A DNA stretch of 64,000 bases from Rhodanobacter sp. (GTDB taxonomy: Bacteria > Pseudomonadota > Gammaproteobacteria > Xanthomonadales > Rhodanobacteraceae), in the NCBI GenBank assembly GCA_024711345.1, contig JANJTA010000026.1:1-64000 (forward strand), given 5' to 3'. Positions 8,258 to 17,050 of this stretch are shown here, in pieces (position 1 is the first letter of the stretch; the number at the start of each line of letters is the position of its first letter). The notes beneath the pieces were generated by a model. The model ran no database searches. It was not told where the DNA came from and was given only the letters and a program-made list of their open reading frames with translations. Made by a program: the position numbers and the translations under genes.

Positions 8258-9769
8258 TCAGCGCACCCCATGCATCAGCCGGTTGATCAGCGGGGAGATC
8301 GCCAGCAGCACGGCGCCCGAGCCCAGCAGTACCCAGAAACAGAAGCTGAAACCGGACAGCGCCGAGGCCACCGTCATGCCATGCGCGCCGCTGATCGAGC
8401 GCGCCACCAGGCCGGAGAAGTCGCCGCCGGCGGCCAGCGAGAGGAACCAGCCGCCCATCGCCAGGCCCACGAAGCGCGGCGGCGCCAGCTTGGTCACCAT
8501 CGACAGCCCGATCGGCGACAGGCACAGCTCGCCCAGCGTCTGCATCACGTAGCACAGCACCAGCGGCCAGAACGGGATCAGCCCGGTGGGTCCCAGCAGC
8601 TCCTTCAGCGCATACACCAGCACCACGAAACCCAGCCCGTTGAAGATCAGTCCGAAGCCGAACTTGCGCGGAATCGACGGCTCCGCGTTGCGCCTGGACA
8701 GTGCGGCCCACACCAGCGCGACCAGCGGCGCGAACAGCAAAATCGCCAGCGGCGTCACCGACTGGAACCAGCCGACCGGGAAGATCCAGCCGCCGGGCAT
8801 CTGCCGGTCCACCCAGTTCTCGGCGAGGAAATTGAGCGAAGTGCCGAACTGGAAGTAGAAGGTCCAGAACAGCACGCTGAAGCCGAACACGATCAGCATG
8901 GCGATCACGCGGTGCAGCTGCACGCGGTCGTGGCGCCGCGCCTCGACGATCAGCGCCGCCGCCACCCCGATGAACAATGCGCCAAGCAGCCACTGCAGGC
9001 CGTCGGCGCCGACGTAGGCCAGCAGCGCATAGATCAGCGGCACCGCCAGCGCCGCGCCGAGCAGCACCCACAGCACGCGGGCGCGGCTCTCCATGCCCGC
9101 CAGCGGTCGGCCCACGCCCTTCAGGCCGCGCCGGCCGAACCAGAACCACAGCAGGCTCAGCAGCATGCCCACGCCGGCGGCGGCGAACACCACGCGGTAG
9201 TTCTGCTGCATCGGCGTGTCGGTGAAGGTGGCGGCCATCCAGCCGGTGAGCAGCGGCGCCACGAAGGCGCCGGCGTTGATGCCCATGTAGAACAAGGTGA
9301 AGCCACGGTCGCGGCGCGGGTCGTCGCGACCGTAGAGCTGTCCCACCATGGTGGAGATGTTCGGCTTGAACAGGCCGTCGCCGGCGATCACCAGCGCCAG
9401 CCCCAGCAGCATCAGCGGCTTTTCCGGCAGCAGCAGGGTGAACAGGCCCGCCGCCATCACCGCCGCGCCAAGCAGGATCGAGCGCTGGTAGCCGATCACC
9501 CGGTCGGCCACGTAGCCGCCGAAGATCGAGGCGGCGTAGATCAGCGCGGTATACGCGCCGTAGATGCCGGCGGCCCAGCCCTGGCCCGAGGCGTCGCCGT
9601 GGAAGAACTGCGCCACGATGTACAGCACCAGCGCCCAGCTCACGCTGTAATAGGCGAAGCGCTCCCAGAACTCAGTCATGAACAGCATCCACAACGGGCG
9701 CGGATGGCCGAGCAGTTGCGGGTAGTCGGGCGTGCTCGCGGTGTCGACGGCGCTGCTGGTCTGGCTCAT
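8258..9769 (-). CDS. POT/PTR family proton-dependent oligopeptide transporter (copy 1)
   Basis: Inner-membrane symporter of the major facilitator superfamily that imports di- and tripeptides with protons. The 503-residue product has about 14 hydrophobic helices. It carries the POT signatures EFWERFAYY (proton-coupling ExxER, about residues 31-39) and FYMGINAGAF, plus GDGLFKPNIS in helix 4. ATG 9769 has a GAGGGG Shine-Dalgarno. It is a tandem paralogue of the next gene upstream: both begin with a PDYPQLLGHPRPLWMLFM block and end in LINRLMHGVR. The 148-bp gap between them carries a large inverted repeat. Confidence 0.95.
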   Translation of the reverse strand: MSQTSSAVDTASTPDYPQLLGHPRPLWMLFMTEFWERFAYYSVSWALVLYIVAQFFHGDASGQGWAAGIYGAYTALIYAASIFGGYVADRVIGYQRSILLGAAVMAAGLFTLLLPEKPLMLLGLALVIAGDGLFKPNISTMVGQLYGRDDPRRDRGFTLFYMGINAGAFVAPLLTGWMAATFTDTPMQQNYRVVFAAAGVGMLLSLLWFWFGRRGLKGVGRPLAGMESRARVLWVLLGAALAVPLIYALLAYVGADGLQWLLGALFIGVAAALIVEARRHDRVQLHRVIAMLIVFGFSVLFWTFYFQFGTSLNFLAENWVDRQMPGGWIFPVGWFQSVTPLAILLFAPLVALVWAALSRRNAEPSIPRKFGFGLIFNGLGFVVLVYALKELLGPTGLIPFWPLVLCYVMQTLGELCLSPIGLSMVTKLAPPRFVGLAMGGWFLSLAAGGDFSGLVARSISGAHGMTVASALSGFSFCFWVLLGSGAVLLAISPLINRLMHGVR

Positions 9770-9854
9770 GCAATCCCCTCGTCGGCATGCGTCAGGCAGC
9801 CGCAAGCGCCCAGATGTAACCGGGCGCCGGGGATGGCGTCAATGTCTGCGAAGC

Positions 9855-9905
9855 GGGGAACAGGGAATCGGAAGCGCGACGCGCGCTTCGTTTTGCCTAT
9901 TCCCC
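9855..9905. repeat. Imperfect inverted repeat between the two POT genes
   Basis: Outer arms GGGGAACAGG (from 9855) and CCTATTCCCC (to 9905) pair with one mismatch. They enclose a perfect hairpin, GAAGCGCG-ACG-CGCGCTTC (9871-9889). It resembles the mosaic intergenic palindromes of Xanthomonadales. There is no convincing T-run on the transcribed strand, so I do not call it a terminator. Confidence 0.6.
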
Positions 9906-9917
9906 GCGCCTGGGTCG

Positions 9918-11426
9918 TCAGCGCACCCCGTGCATCAGCCGGTTGATCAGCGGCGCGACCAGGAACAGCGCGATGCCGCCGCCGAGCAGGATCCAGAAGC
10001 CCGTGGTGTAGCCGGCCAGCGCCGAGTCCACGGTCATGCCGGTCTCGCCGCTGACGTGACCGGCGAACAAGCCGGCGAGGTTGTTGCCGATCGCGGTGGA
10101 CAGGAACCAGCCGCCCATGCCGAGGCCGACCAGCCGCACCGGCGCCAGCTTGGTCACCATCGACAGGCCGATCGGCGACAGGCACAACTCGCCGGCGGTC
10201 TGCAGCACGTAGCACAGCACCAGCGTCCACAGCGGAATCATGCCGTCGGCGCCGACCAGCGCCGACAGCGCATACATCAGCACCGCGAAACCCAGCGCGT
10301 TGCCGATCAGGCCCAGGCCGAACTTGCGCGGGATCGACGGCTCGGCGCCACGCTTGTCCAGCCAGCCCCAGGCCAGCGAGATCAGCGGCGCCAGCAGCAC
10401 GATCGCCACCGGGTTGACCGACTGGAACCAGCCGATCGGGAACTCCCAGCCACCCAGGTTGCGGTCGACGATGTGCTGCGCGAGGAAGTTGAACGAGCTG
10501 CCGGCCTGCTCGAAGAACATCCAGAACAGCACGTTGAAGGTGAAGATGATCAACATCGCGATGACTCGCTGGATCTGCACGCGGCCGGTGCGGATCGCCT
10601 CGATCACCAGCATCACGCCCACGCCCAGGAACAGCACGCTCAGCAGCCACTGGATCGCCACCGCGCCGGCCTTGTCCATCAGCAGATAGACCAGCGGAAT
10701 CGCCGCCAGCACGCCGAGCACCACGTACGCCACGCGCATGCGGCCACCCTGCTCCGGCGCCGGACGGCCGATCGGGCCGAGCTGGCGGCGGCCGAACCAG
10801 AACCACACCAGGCTGATCAGCATGCCCACGCCGGAGGCGGCGAACACCACGTGGTAGTTGTGGTGGCCGGGCGTGCCGAACACCTTGTTGGCGAGGATGC
10901 TGGTCAGCACCGGCGCAATCAGCGCGCCGGCGTTGATGCCCATGTAGAACAGGGTGAAGCCGCGGTCGCGGCGCGAGTCGCCCTGCGCGTAGAGCTGGCC
11001 GACCATCGAGGAGATGTTCGGCTTGAACAGACCGTTGCCGACGATGACGGTGGCCAGGCCGAGCATGAACACCGCATGGTTCGGCACCATCACCAGGAAC
11101 AGGCCGGCCGCCATCACCACCGCGCCGAGCAGGATCGAGCGCTGGTAGCCGAGAATCTTGTCGGCCACGTAGCCGCCGAACACCGCGGTGGCGTAGACCA
11201 GCGCCAGGTAGGCGCCGTAGGTGCGGCTGGCGTCCGCCTGGCCGGCGTCGTTGCCGTCGTAGAACTGCGCCACGATGTACAGCGTGAGCGCCCAGCGCAT
11301 GCCGTAGAACGCGAAGCGCTCCCAGAACTCCGACATGAACAGCATCCACAGCGGGCGCGGATGGCCCAGCAGCTGCGGGTAATCGGGTACCGGCCTGGCG
11401 TCGCCGGAGGTTGTGGTGTTGCCCAT
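9918..11426 (-). CDS. POT/PTR family proton-dependent oligopeptide transporter (copy 2)
   Basis: Second 502-residue di/tripeptide-proton symporter, collinear with copy 1 over its whole length. It has EFWERFAFY (ExxER motif), GNGLFKPNIS, FYMGINAGAL and the same C-terminal LINRLMHGVR. Sequence differences are spread through the loops, so the duplication is not recent, and different substrate preferences are plausible (inference). The start at 11426 gives MGNTTTSGDARPVPDYPQLL, aligned with copy 1. It probably has its own promoter in the 100-bp gap to kynA, or reads on from kynA, which is on the same strand. Confidence 0.95.
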   Translation of the reverse strand: MGNTTTSGDARPVPDYPQLLGHPRPLWMLFMSEFWERFAFYGMRWALTLYIVAQFYDGNDAGQADASRTYGAYLALVYATAVFGGYVADKILGYQRSILLGAVVMAAGLFLVMVPNHAVFMLGLATVIVGNGLFKPNISSMVGQLYAQGDSRRDRGFTLFYMGINAGALIAPVLTSILANKVFGTPGHHNYHVVFAASGVGMLISLVWFWFGRRQLGPIGRPAPEQGGRMRVAYVVLGVLAAIPLVYLLMDKAGAVAIQWLLSVLFLGVGVMLVIEAIRTGRVQIQRVIAMLIIFTFNVLFWMFFEQAGSSFNFLAQHIVDRNLGGWEFPIGWFQSVNPVAIVLLAPLISLAWGWLDKRGAEPSIPRKFGLGLIGNALGFAVLMYALSALVGADGMIPLWTLVLCYVLQTAGELCLSPIGLSMVTKLAPVRLVGLGMGGWFLSTAIGNNLAGLFAGHVSGETGMTVDSALAGYTTGFWILLGGGIALFLVAPLINRLMHGVR

Positions 11427-11526
11427 GCCTGTCCTCTGCTCTGTCGGTCGATCGAAAAATCTTGCGAACGGGCAGATGTAACCGCAGGGCGCGCATCCGT
11501 CAAATGCGCTGCAGCACGTCGCGCCG

Positions 11527-12375
11527 CTAGCTGCCCAGCAGCGTGCGCACTTCGATCAGCTCGGGGAAGAAGGTGAGATCCAGCGCCTTCTTCAGGAACG
11601 CCACGCCCGACGAACCGCCGGTACCGCGGCGGAAGCCGATGATGCGCTCCACCGCCTTCATGTGGCGGAAGCGCCACAGCTGGAAACTCTCCTCGATGTC
11701 CACCAGCGTCTCGCACAGGTGGAACTCGGCCCAGTGCTGCTCCGGCGCCTCGTAGATGCGGCGCAGCACCGGCAGCAGCGCCTCGCTGCGCTGCCACGGC
11801 TGGCTGACGTCGCGCTCCAGCAGCTCGCGCGGGACCGCGTGGCCGCGCCGCGCCAACCAGCGCAGCGCCTCGTCGTAGATGCCCGGCGCATGCAGTGTGT
11901 CGCGCAGGCCCTGCTGGATCGCCGGGTCGTGCTCGAACACCGCCAGCATGTCGGCGTTCTTGTTGCCCAGCAGGAACTCCACCGTGCGGTACTGCGCGCT
12001 CTGGAAGCCCGACGACGGCCCCAGCGCATCGCGGAAGGCGAGGTACTCGTGCGGCGTCATCGTCTCCAGCACCGCCCACTGCTCGAACAGCTGGCGCTGG
12101 ATCTGCTTCACCCGCGCCAGCACCTTCAGCGCCTGATCGGCATGCTCCTCGCGCAGCAGGACCAGCGCGGCGCGCAGCTCGTGGATCAGGAGCTTCAGCC
12201 ACAGCTCGGCCACGTGGTGCTGCACGATGAACAGCAGCTCGTCGTGGTAAGGCGGATCGGACACCGGCCGCTGCGCGGACAGCAGCGTCTCCAGCTGCAG
12301 ATAGCTCGCATAGGTCATGCGCCCGGAAAGGTCGCGCTCGATGCCTGCCTCGAGCTCGCGCTGGTTGTCCGTCAT
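11527..12375 (-). CDS. kynA: Tryptophan 2,3-dioxygenase
   Basis: Heme enzyme that opens the indole ring of L-tryptophan to N-formylkynurenine. The 282-residue product closely fits the Xanthomonas-type tetrameric TDO. It has [16 protein letters not shown], the heme-ligand and active-site region [18 protein letters not shown], and the substrate-carboxylate loop [21 protein letters not shown] 12375 is chosen for its GGGGAG Shine-Dalgarno and the family N-terminus; an open frame reaches 23 codons further up. No other kynurenine-pathway gene is adjacent. It is divergent from the 2-oxoacid dehydrogenase operon. Confidence 0.96.
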   Translation of the reverse strand: MTDNQRELEAGIERDLSGRMTYASYLQLETLLSAQRPVSDPPYHDELLFIVQHHVAELWLKLLIHELRAALVLLREEHADQALKVLARVKQIQRQLFEQWAVLETMTPHEYLAFRDALGPSSGFQSAQYRTVEFLLGNKNADMLAVFEHDPAIQQGLRDTLHAPGIYDEALRWLARRGHAVPRELLERDVSQPWQRSEALLPVLRRIYEAPEQHWAEFHLCETLVDIEESFQLWRFRHMKAVERIIGFRRGTGGSSGVAFLKKALDLTFFPELIEVRTLLGS

Positions 12376-12689
12376 GGTGCTCCCCGCACGGTGAAAACGC
12401 CGATGGTAATGGCTGCGCGTCAGACGGGTCCTGATCCGGGACAAGCACCCGCCATGCTGCCCGCCCGCGTGCGCGACGGACGCCTGATCCAGGGCAGGGC
12501 CGATACGCCCGCTCGCCGCTACCGTGGCCCGGCCAGCGGCCTGCCCGTACGCCTACGCATGCTGCGCTGTACCTTGCAGCGCAACATCCCCGCCTGCTAT
12601 CAAGCGCGGTCTTGTGCGGTCGTTTGTGCCCCATGCGTCGGGACGAGGCCACCGCCAGCCACCTTCTTCTCCCACCCCCGGAGCGAGTC
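12376..12689. other. Divergent intergenic region kynA / E1alpha
   Basis: 314 bp without a gene that I can support. On the plus strand TTGCAG (12574-12579), an 18-bp spacer and TATCAA (12598-12603) could be the promoter of the dehydrogenase operon, but the match is modest. I see no clear operator, riboswitch or terminator. Confidence 0.5.
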
Positions 12690-13775
12690 GTGACCATCGC
12701 CGCCAAGTTTGAAATCGAATACCTGCAGTACCTCGACGCCGAGGGCAAGCAGGTACGCAAGGACCTGCCCGAGTTCGCCAAGGATCTCGACCACATGGTC
12801 GAGCTGTACAAGCTGATGCTGTCCACCCGCGTGTTCGACGCCAAGTCGATCGCGCTGCAGCGCACCGGCAAGCTCGGCACCTACGCCAGCTGCCTCGGCC
12901 ACGAAGCCGCGCACGTGGGCATCGGCAGCGCGATGAAGCCCGAGGACGTGCTGGCGCCGAGCTACCGCGAATACGGCGCGCAGCTGTACCGCGGCGTGCA
13001 GCCGCGCGAGGTGTACATGTACTGGGGCGGCGACGAGCGCGGCAACGACTACCAGAAGGAACCGGCGCGCCACGACTTCGCCTGGAGCGTGCCGATCGCC
13101 ACCCAGTGCCTGCACGCGGCCGGCTCCGCGCTGGCGTTCAAGATCCGCGGCGAGAAGCGCGTGGCGGTGGCCACCATCGGCGACGGCGGCTCTTCCAAGG
13201 GCGACTTCTACGGCGCCATCAACATGGCCGGCGCACGCGAGCTGCCGCTGGTGATCGCCATCGTCAACAACCAGTGGGCGATCTCGGTGCCGCGCAAGAT
13301 CCAGTCCGGCGCGCAGACGCTGGCGCAGAAAGGCATCGCCGCGGGCCTCTACTCGATCCAGGTGGACGGCAACGACATCATCGCCGTGCGCAAGGCGATG
13401 GAGGATGCGCTGGAGCGCGCGCGCAGCGGCCAGGGCGGCAGCGTGCTGGAACTGGTCACCTACCGTCTGGGCGACCACACCACCGCCGACGACGCACGCC
13501 GCTACCGCGGCAAGGACGAGGTCGACGAAGCCTGGGCCAAGGAGCCGATGAAGCGCCTGCGCAACTGGCTGGTGGCCAAGAAGGTGTGGGACGACGCGAA
13601 GGAAGAGGCCTGGAAGGCCGAATGCGACGACTGGATGGACAACGAGGTGAATGCCTACCTCGAAACGAAGACCCAGCCGGTCACGGCGATGTTCGACTAC
13701 ACCTTCGCCGAATTGCCCGCCGACCTCGCCAAGCAGCGCGACGCCGTCCTCGCGAACGAAAACAAGGCCCACTAA
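12690..13775 (+). CDS. 2-oxoacid (pyruvate-type) dehydrogenase E1 component, alpha subunit
   Basis: Thiamine-diphosphate subunit of an alpha2beta2 E1 that decarboxylates pyruvate or a branched-chain 2-oxoacid and acylates the E2 lipoyl group. The 361-residue product contains the TPP/Mg motif GDGGSSKGDFYGAINMA...NNQWAISVP and the phosphorylation-loop-like YRLGDHTTADDARRY. A GTG at 12690 with GGAG seven bases upstream is the best start; the longer frame from 12612 adds unconserved residues. It heads E1alpha-E1beta-E2. There is no E3 gene nearby, so lipoamide dehydrogenase must be supplied from elsewhere. Pyruvate versus branched-chain specificity cannot be settled by eye. Confidence 0.92.
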   Translation: MTIAAKFEIEYLQYLDAEGKQVRKDLPEFAKDLDHMVELYKLMLSTRVFDAKSIALQRTGKLGTYASCLGHEAAHVGIGSAMKPEDVLAPSYREYGAQLYRGVQPREVYMYWGGDERGNDYQKEPARHDFAWSVPIATQCLHAAGSALAFKIRGEKRVAVATIGDGGSSKGDFYGAINMAGARELPLVIAIVNNQWAISVPRKIQSGAQTLAQKGIAAGLYSIQVDGNDIIAVRKAMEDALERARSGQGGSVLELVTYRLGDHTTADDARRYRGKDEVDEAWAKEPMKRLRNWLVAKKVWDDAKEEAWKAECDDWMDNEVNAYLETKTQPVTAMFDYTFAELPADLAKQRDAVLANENKAH

Positions 13776-13778
13776 GTC

Positions 13779-14759
13779 ATGGCACAGATCACTCTCATCG
13801 AAGCAGTCACCCAGGCGCTCGCCTACGAGATGAAGCACGACGACTCGGTCGTGGTGCTGGGCGAGGACGTGGGCGTCAACGGCGGCGTGTTTCGCGCCAC
13901 CCAGGGCCTGCAGGAAAAATTCGGCGAATGGCGCGTGATCGACACGCCGCTGGACGAGATGACCATCGCCGGCGTCACCGTCGGCATGGCCGTGCAGGGC
14001 ATGAAGCCGGTGGCCGAGGCGCAGTTCGAGGGCTTCATCTACCCGATGATGGAGCACATCGCCTGCCACGCCGCGCGCATGCGCAACCGCACCCGCGGTC
14101 GCCTCACCGTGCCGGCCGTGTGGCGCGCGCCGTGGGGCGGCGGCATCCGCGCGCCGGAGCATCACTCCGAGGCGAACGAGCACCTGTTCACCAACATCCC
14201 CGGCCTGCGCGTGGTGCTGCCCTCCTCGCCGGCGCGCGCCTACGGCCTGCTGCTGGCGGCGATCCGCGATCCCGACCCGGTGATCTTCTTCGAGCCCAAG
14301 CGCATCTACCGCCAGTACAAGGAAGAGGTGCCCGACGACGGCGAGGCACTGCCGCTGGACGTGTGCTTCGTGCTGCGCGACGGCACCGACGTCACCATCG
14401 TCAGCTGGGGTGCGCAGGTGAAGGAAGCGCTGGAGGCGGCCGACGCGCTGGCCGCCGAAGGCATCAGCGCCGAGGTGATCGACGTGGCCACGCTGACCCC
14501 GCTGGACTTCGACACCATTGCCGAGTCGGTGGCCAAGACCGGCCGCTGCGTGATCGTGCACGAAGCGCCAAAGACGGCCGGCTTCGGCGCCGAGATCGCC
14601 GCGCGCGTGGCGGAGGAATGCCTGTACGACCTGCTCGCCCCGGTCGAGCGCGTCACCGGCCCGGACACCCACATCCCGCTGTTCCGTCTGGAAATGAAAT
14701 ACCTGCCGAGCGCGGAACGCGTCGTCGACGCCGCGAAGCGCACGTTGGCGGCGTCATAA
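13779..14759 (+). CDS. 2-oxoacid (pyruvate-type) dehydrogenase E1 component, beta subunit
   Basis: Partner of the preceding E1alpha. The 326-residue product has the transketolase pyrimidine-binding domain (about 1-180; VVVLGEDVGVNGGVFRATQGL and EAQFEGFIYPMMEHI) and the C-terminal transketolase domain (about 200-320; VTIVSWGAQVKEALEAADAL, VIVHEAPKTAGFGAEIAARV). It begins three bases after the E1alpha stop, so translation is likely coupled. It is followed by a 115-bp gap with a REP doublet before E2, an unusual break in an otherwise compact operon. Confidence 0.95.
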   Translation: MAQITLIEAVTQALAYEMKHDDSVVVLGEDVGVNGGVFRATQGLQEKFGEWRVIDTPLDEMTIAGVTVGMAVQGMKPVAEAQFEGFIYPMMEHIACHAARMRNRTRGRLTVPAVWRAPWGGGIRAPEHHSEANEHLFTNIPGLRVVLPSSPARAYGLLLAAIRDPDPVIFFEPKRIYRQYKEEVPDDGEALPLDVCFVLRDGTDVTIVSWGAQVKEALEAADALAAEGISAEVIDVATLTPLDFDTIAESVAKTGRCVIVHEAPKTAGFGAEIAARVAEECLYDLLAPVERVTGPDTHIPLFRLEMKYLPSAERVVDAAKRTLAAS

Positions 14760-14777
14760 TCAGCGCCAGAATGCCGC

Positions 14778-14856
14778 GTAGGGCGGGCACTGCCCGCCGC
14801 ACGACCGCAGGCAACGCAAGACCTGAGCAAAAAGCCGGCGGGCGGTGCCCGCCCTA
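14778..14856. repeat. REP doublet (REPIN-like) inside the dehydrogenase operon
   Basis: Two inverted copies begin and end with GTAGGGCGGGCAC (left, 14778) and its complement ending CCCTAC (right, 14856). Each copy can fold alone (GGGCGGGCA/TGCCCGCC), and together they form one long hairpin. This is the layout of REP pairs mobilised by RAYT transposases. No such transposase gene is in the window. It lies between E1beta and E2 and could affect the relative mRNA levels (inference). Confidence 0.8.
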
Positions 14857-14874
14857 CAACACGGATCCGATCCC

Positions 14875-16257
14875 ATGGCTGACATCAAGACGTTCTACCT
14901 CCCCGACCTCGGCGAAGGCCTGCCCGACGCGACCGTGGTCGAGTGGCACGTGAAGGCTGGCGACAGCATCAAGCTCGATGCGCCGCTGTGCTCGATGGAA
15001 ACCGCCAAGGCGGTGGTCGACGTGCCCTCGCCGTACACCGGCAAGGTGGTCAAGCTGCATGGCGCGCCCGGCGACGTCATCGAGACCGGCGCCGCACTGG
15101 CCGACTTCGAACCCGACCCGAACGCCAAGCAGCGCGCCGAGGCCGAAGCCACCGGCCATCACCACGGCCCGAAGAAAGGCGTCGGCAGCCCCGCACCGGA
15201 GGACGGCCACAAGGTGGTGGCCTCCGACGAAGGCGGCGAGGTCGAGACCGGCGGCAAGGACCGCGAGGACGAGGGCACCGTGGTCGGCGCCATGGTCAGC
15301 GGCAACACCGTGCACGTCGAGCAGGCCGCCAGCATCGGCGGCGTCAAGGCGGTGCCGGCGGTGCGCGCGCTGGCGAAGAAGCTCAAGGTCGACCTGACCC
15401 GCGTGCGCCCCAGCGGCGCCGACGGCGTGGTGACGATGAAGGACGTCAAGGACGCCGCCGCGAACGGTTCGGCCGCACTCGGTGCCGCGCCGGCACGCGC
15501 GGTCCCCGCCTCGGCCGGCCGTCACTTGGCGCCGGAACTGCCGCAACCGGAGCCGCAGCGCAGTCCCGTTTCGCTGGCCGGCAAGCCGGTGCGCACCGCG
15601 CCGCCGAGCATGCAGGCCAGCGGCCAGCCCGAACAGCTCAAGGGCGTGCGTCGCAACATGGCCCGCGTGATGGCCGACGCCCACGCGCAGGTGGTGCCGA
15701 CCACGCTGGTCGACGACGCCGACCTGCACGCCTGGATCGGCAAGCAGGACATCACCGCGCGCCTGATCCGCGCGATCGTGGCCGCGTGCAAGACGGTGCC
15801 GGCGCTGAACGCCTGGTTCGACGGCAAGAACCTCACCCGCACGCTGCACCCGCAGGTGGACATCGGCATCGCGGTGGACACCGACGACGGCCTGTTCGTG
15901 CCGGCGCTGCGCAACGCCGACGTGCTCGACGCCGCCGGCATCCGCGCCGCGATCAAGCGCCTGCGCACGCAGGTCGAGGACCGCACCATCCCGGCCTCGG
16001 AACTGTCCGGCTACACCATCAGCCTGTCCAACTTCGGCATGTTCGCCGGCCGCTACGCCACGCCCGTGGTGGTGCCGCCGACCGTCGCCATCATCGGCGC
16101 CGGCAAGCTCAGCCACGACGTGGTCGCCGTGATGGGCGGCATCGAGGTGCATCGGCGCATGCCGATCAGCCTGACCTTCGACCACCGCGCCGCCACCGGC
16201 GGCGAAGCGGCGCGCTTCCTCAAGGCGCTGCTGGACGATCTGTCGCTGCCGAACTGA
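14875..16257 (+). CDS. 2-oxoacid dehydrogenase E2 component, dihydrolipoamide acyltransferase
   Basis: Transfers the acyl group from E1 to CoA through a swinging lipoyl arm. The 460-residue protein has one N-terminal lipoyl domain (about 1-78, with the lipoyl-Lys motif ETAKA), an Ala/Gly/Glu-rich linker, a peripheral-subunit-binding domain (about 160-195, AVRALAKKLKVDLTRVRPSG) and the catalytic domain (about 240-460). The catalytic motif is usually HRxxDG. Here it reads His437-R-A-A-Thr441-G-G, so the usual Asp is replaced by Thr. The rest of the fold is intact. ATG 14875 directly precedes the lipoyl domain. A strong terminator follows 26 bp after the stop. Confidence 0.93.
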   Translation: MADIKTFYLPDLGEGLPDATVVEWHVKAGDSIKLDAPLCSMETAKAVVDVPSPYTGKVVKLHGAPGDVIETGAALADFEPDPNAKQRAEAEATGHHHGPKKGVGSPAPEDGHKVVASDEGGEVETGGKDREDEGTVVGAMVSGNTVHVEQAASIGGVKAVPAVRALAKKLKVDLTRVRPSGADGVVTMKDVKDAAANGSAALGAAPARAVPASAGRHLAPELPQPEPQRSPVSLAGKPVRTAPPSMQASGQPEQLKGVRRNMARVMADAHAQVVPTTLVDDADLHAWIGKQDITARLIRAIVAACKTVPALNAWFDGKNLTRTLHPQVDIGIAVDTDDGLFVPALRNADVLDAAGIRAAIKRLRTQVEDRTIPASELSGYTISLSNFGMFAGRYATPVVVPPTVAIIGAGKLSHDVVAVMGGIEVHRRMPISLTFDHRAATGGEAARFLKALLDDLSLPN

Positions 16258-16283
16258 ACGTCTCCACGATCATGCGTCGAGCG

Positions 16284-16312
16284 AACGGGCGCGCATGCGC
16301 CCGTTCCTTTTT
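16284..16312 (+). terminator. Rho-independent terminator of the dehydrogenase operon
   Basis: A perfect 9-bp stem, AACGGGCGC / GCGCCCGTT, with a 4-base loop (GCAT) is followed by CCTTTTT. It lies 26 bp after the E2 stop. Confidence 0.9.
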
Positions 16313-16320
16313 CCGCTCCC

Positions 16321-16401
16321 GCAGGAGCCCGCTGGCGGGCGATGCTTTGGCTTTTGCTTCAAACATCAGAGCAAAAGCATCGCCCGCCAACGGGCTCCTG
16401 C
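16321..16401. repeat. Long inverted repeat (REP doublet)
   Basis: Arms of about 28-30 bp starting GCAGGAGCCCG (16321) and ending CGGGCTCCTGC (16401) match with one internal mismatch around a short A-rich loop. Each arm also contains its own small hairpin (GCCCGCTGGCGGGC), the REP-doublet architecture. It follows the terminator and separates the operon from the convergent metallopeptidase gene. A half-copy-like GCGGGCTCCTAC recurs at the abnormal 3' end of the fpr gene (about 63712). Confidence 0.8.
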
Positions 16402-16475
16402 AAGGCATCGATCGACAATCGCGCGCGTCCGGCAGCACGAAGCAGCGCGCGTCGCAGTCGCCGCACCGGCCACGG

Positions 16476-16994
16476 TCACTGCCGCCGGTTCGCGGCGGTC
16501 GTCGAGGGCAGCTCGCGCCAGGTCAGGTATACACGCAGGTCGAACTCCAGCTGGTGATAGTCCGGCAGCATGTACGTGCACAGCTGGTAGAACGCCTTGT
16601 TGTGGTCCAGCTCCTTCAGGTGCGCCAGTTCGTGCACCACGATCATCTGCAGGAACTGCGGCGCGGCAGCCTTGAACAGGCTGGCCACGCGGATCTCCTT
16701 CTTCGCCTTGAGCCGGCCGCCCTGCACGCGTGAGATCGCGGTATGCAGGCCCAGCGCGCGCTGCACCACGTCGAGCTTTGCGTCGTACCGCACCTTGTCG
16801 ATGGCCGGTGCGTTCCTCAGGTGCTGCTGCTTGAGCGACGCCACGTAGGCGTACAGCGCCTTGTCGCTCTGCACCTCGTGGCGATCCGGATAACGCTGCG
16901 CCAGATGCTCGCCCAGGCGTCCCCGCGCGATCAGCTCGCGCACCTTGTCCTGCAGCGCGGCGGGGTAGGCCTGGAGATACTTGAGCTGAACCAT
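16476..16994 (-). CDS. YgjP-like metallopeptidase domain protein (DUF45)
   Basis: A 172-residue protein with a zincin motif, HELAHLKELDHNKAFY (HExxH plus a third His), typical of the YgjP/DUF45 (SprT/WLM-like) family. The substrate is unknown. There is no signal peptide, so it is probably cytoplasmic. The ATG at 16994 (MVQLKYLQAYP) is preferred to a start 14 codons upstream because the extra residues are not family-like. It stands alone, convergent with the dehydrogenase operon. Confidence 0.85.
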   Translation of the reverse strand: MVQLKYLQAYPAALQDKVRELIARGRLGEHLAQRYPDRHEVQSDKALYAYVASLKQQHLRNAPAIDKVRYDAKLDVVQRALGLHTAISRVQGGRLKAKKEIRVASLFKAAAPQFLQMIVVHELAHLKELDHNKAFYQLCTYMLPDYHQLEFDLRVYLTWRELPSTTAANRRQ

Positions 16995-17050
16995 GCGGGT
17001 ATTCTCGCACCGCGTCCCCGCGCGCGTACCGATCACCCACGGAGATACCC

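Noticed and set aside
12431-12444. FNR-like sequence CTGATCCGGGACAA upstream of kynA
   Set aside because: The right half lacks the required TCA (reads ACA), so the TGA-N6-TCA core is broken.
12376-12444. 23-codon N-terminal extension of kynA
   Set aside because: The extension is Arg/His-rich and not family-like, and the ATG at 12375 has a good GGGGAG site.
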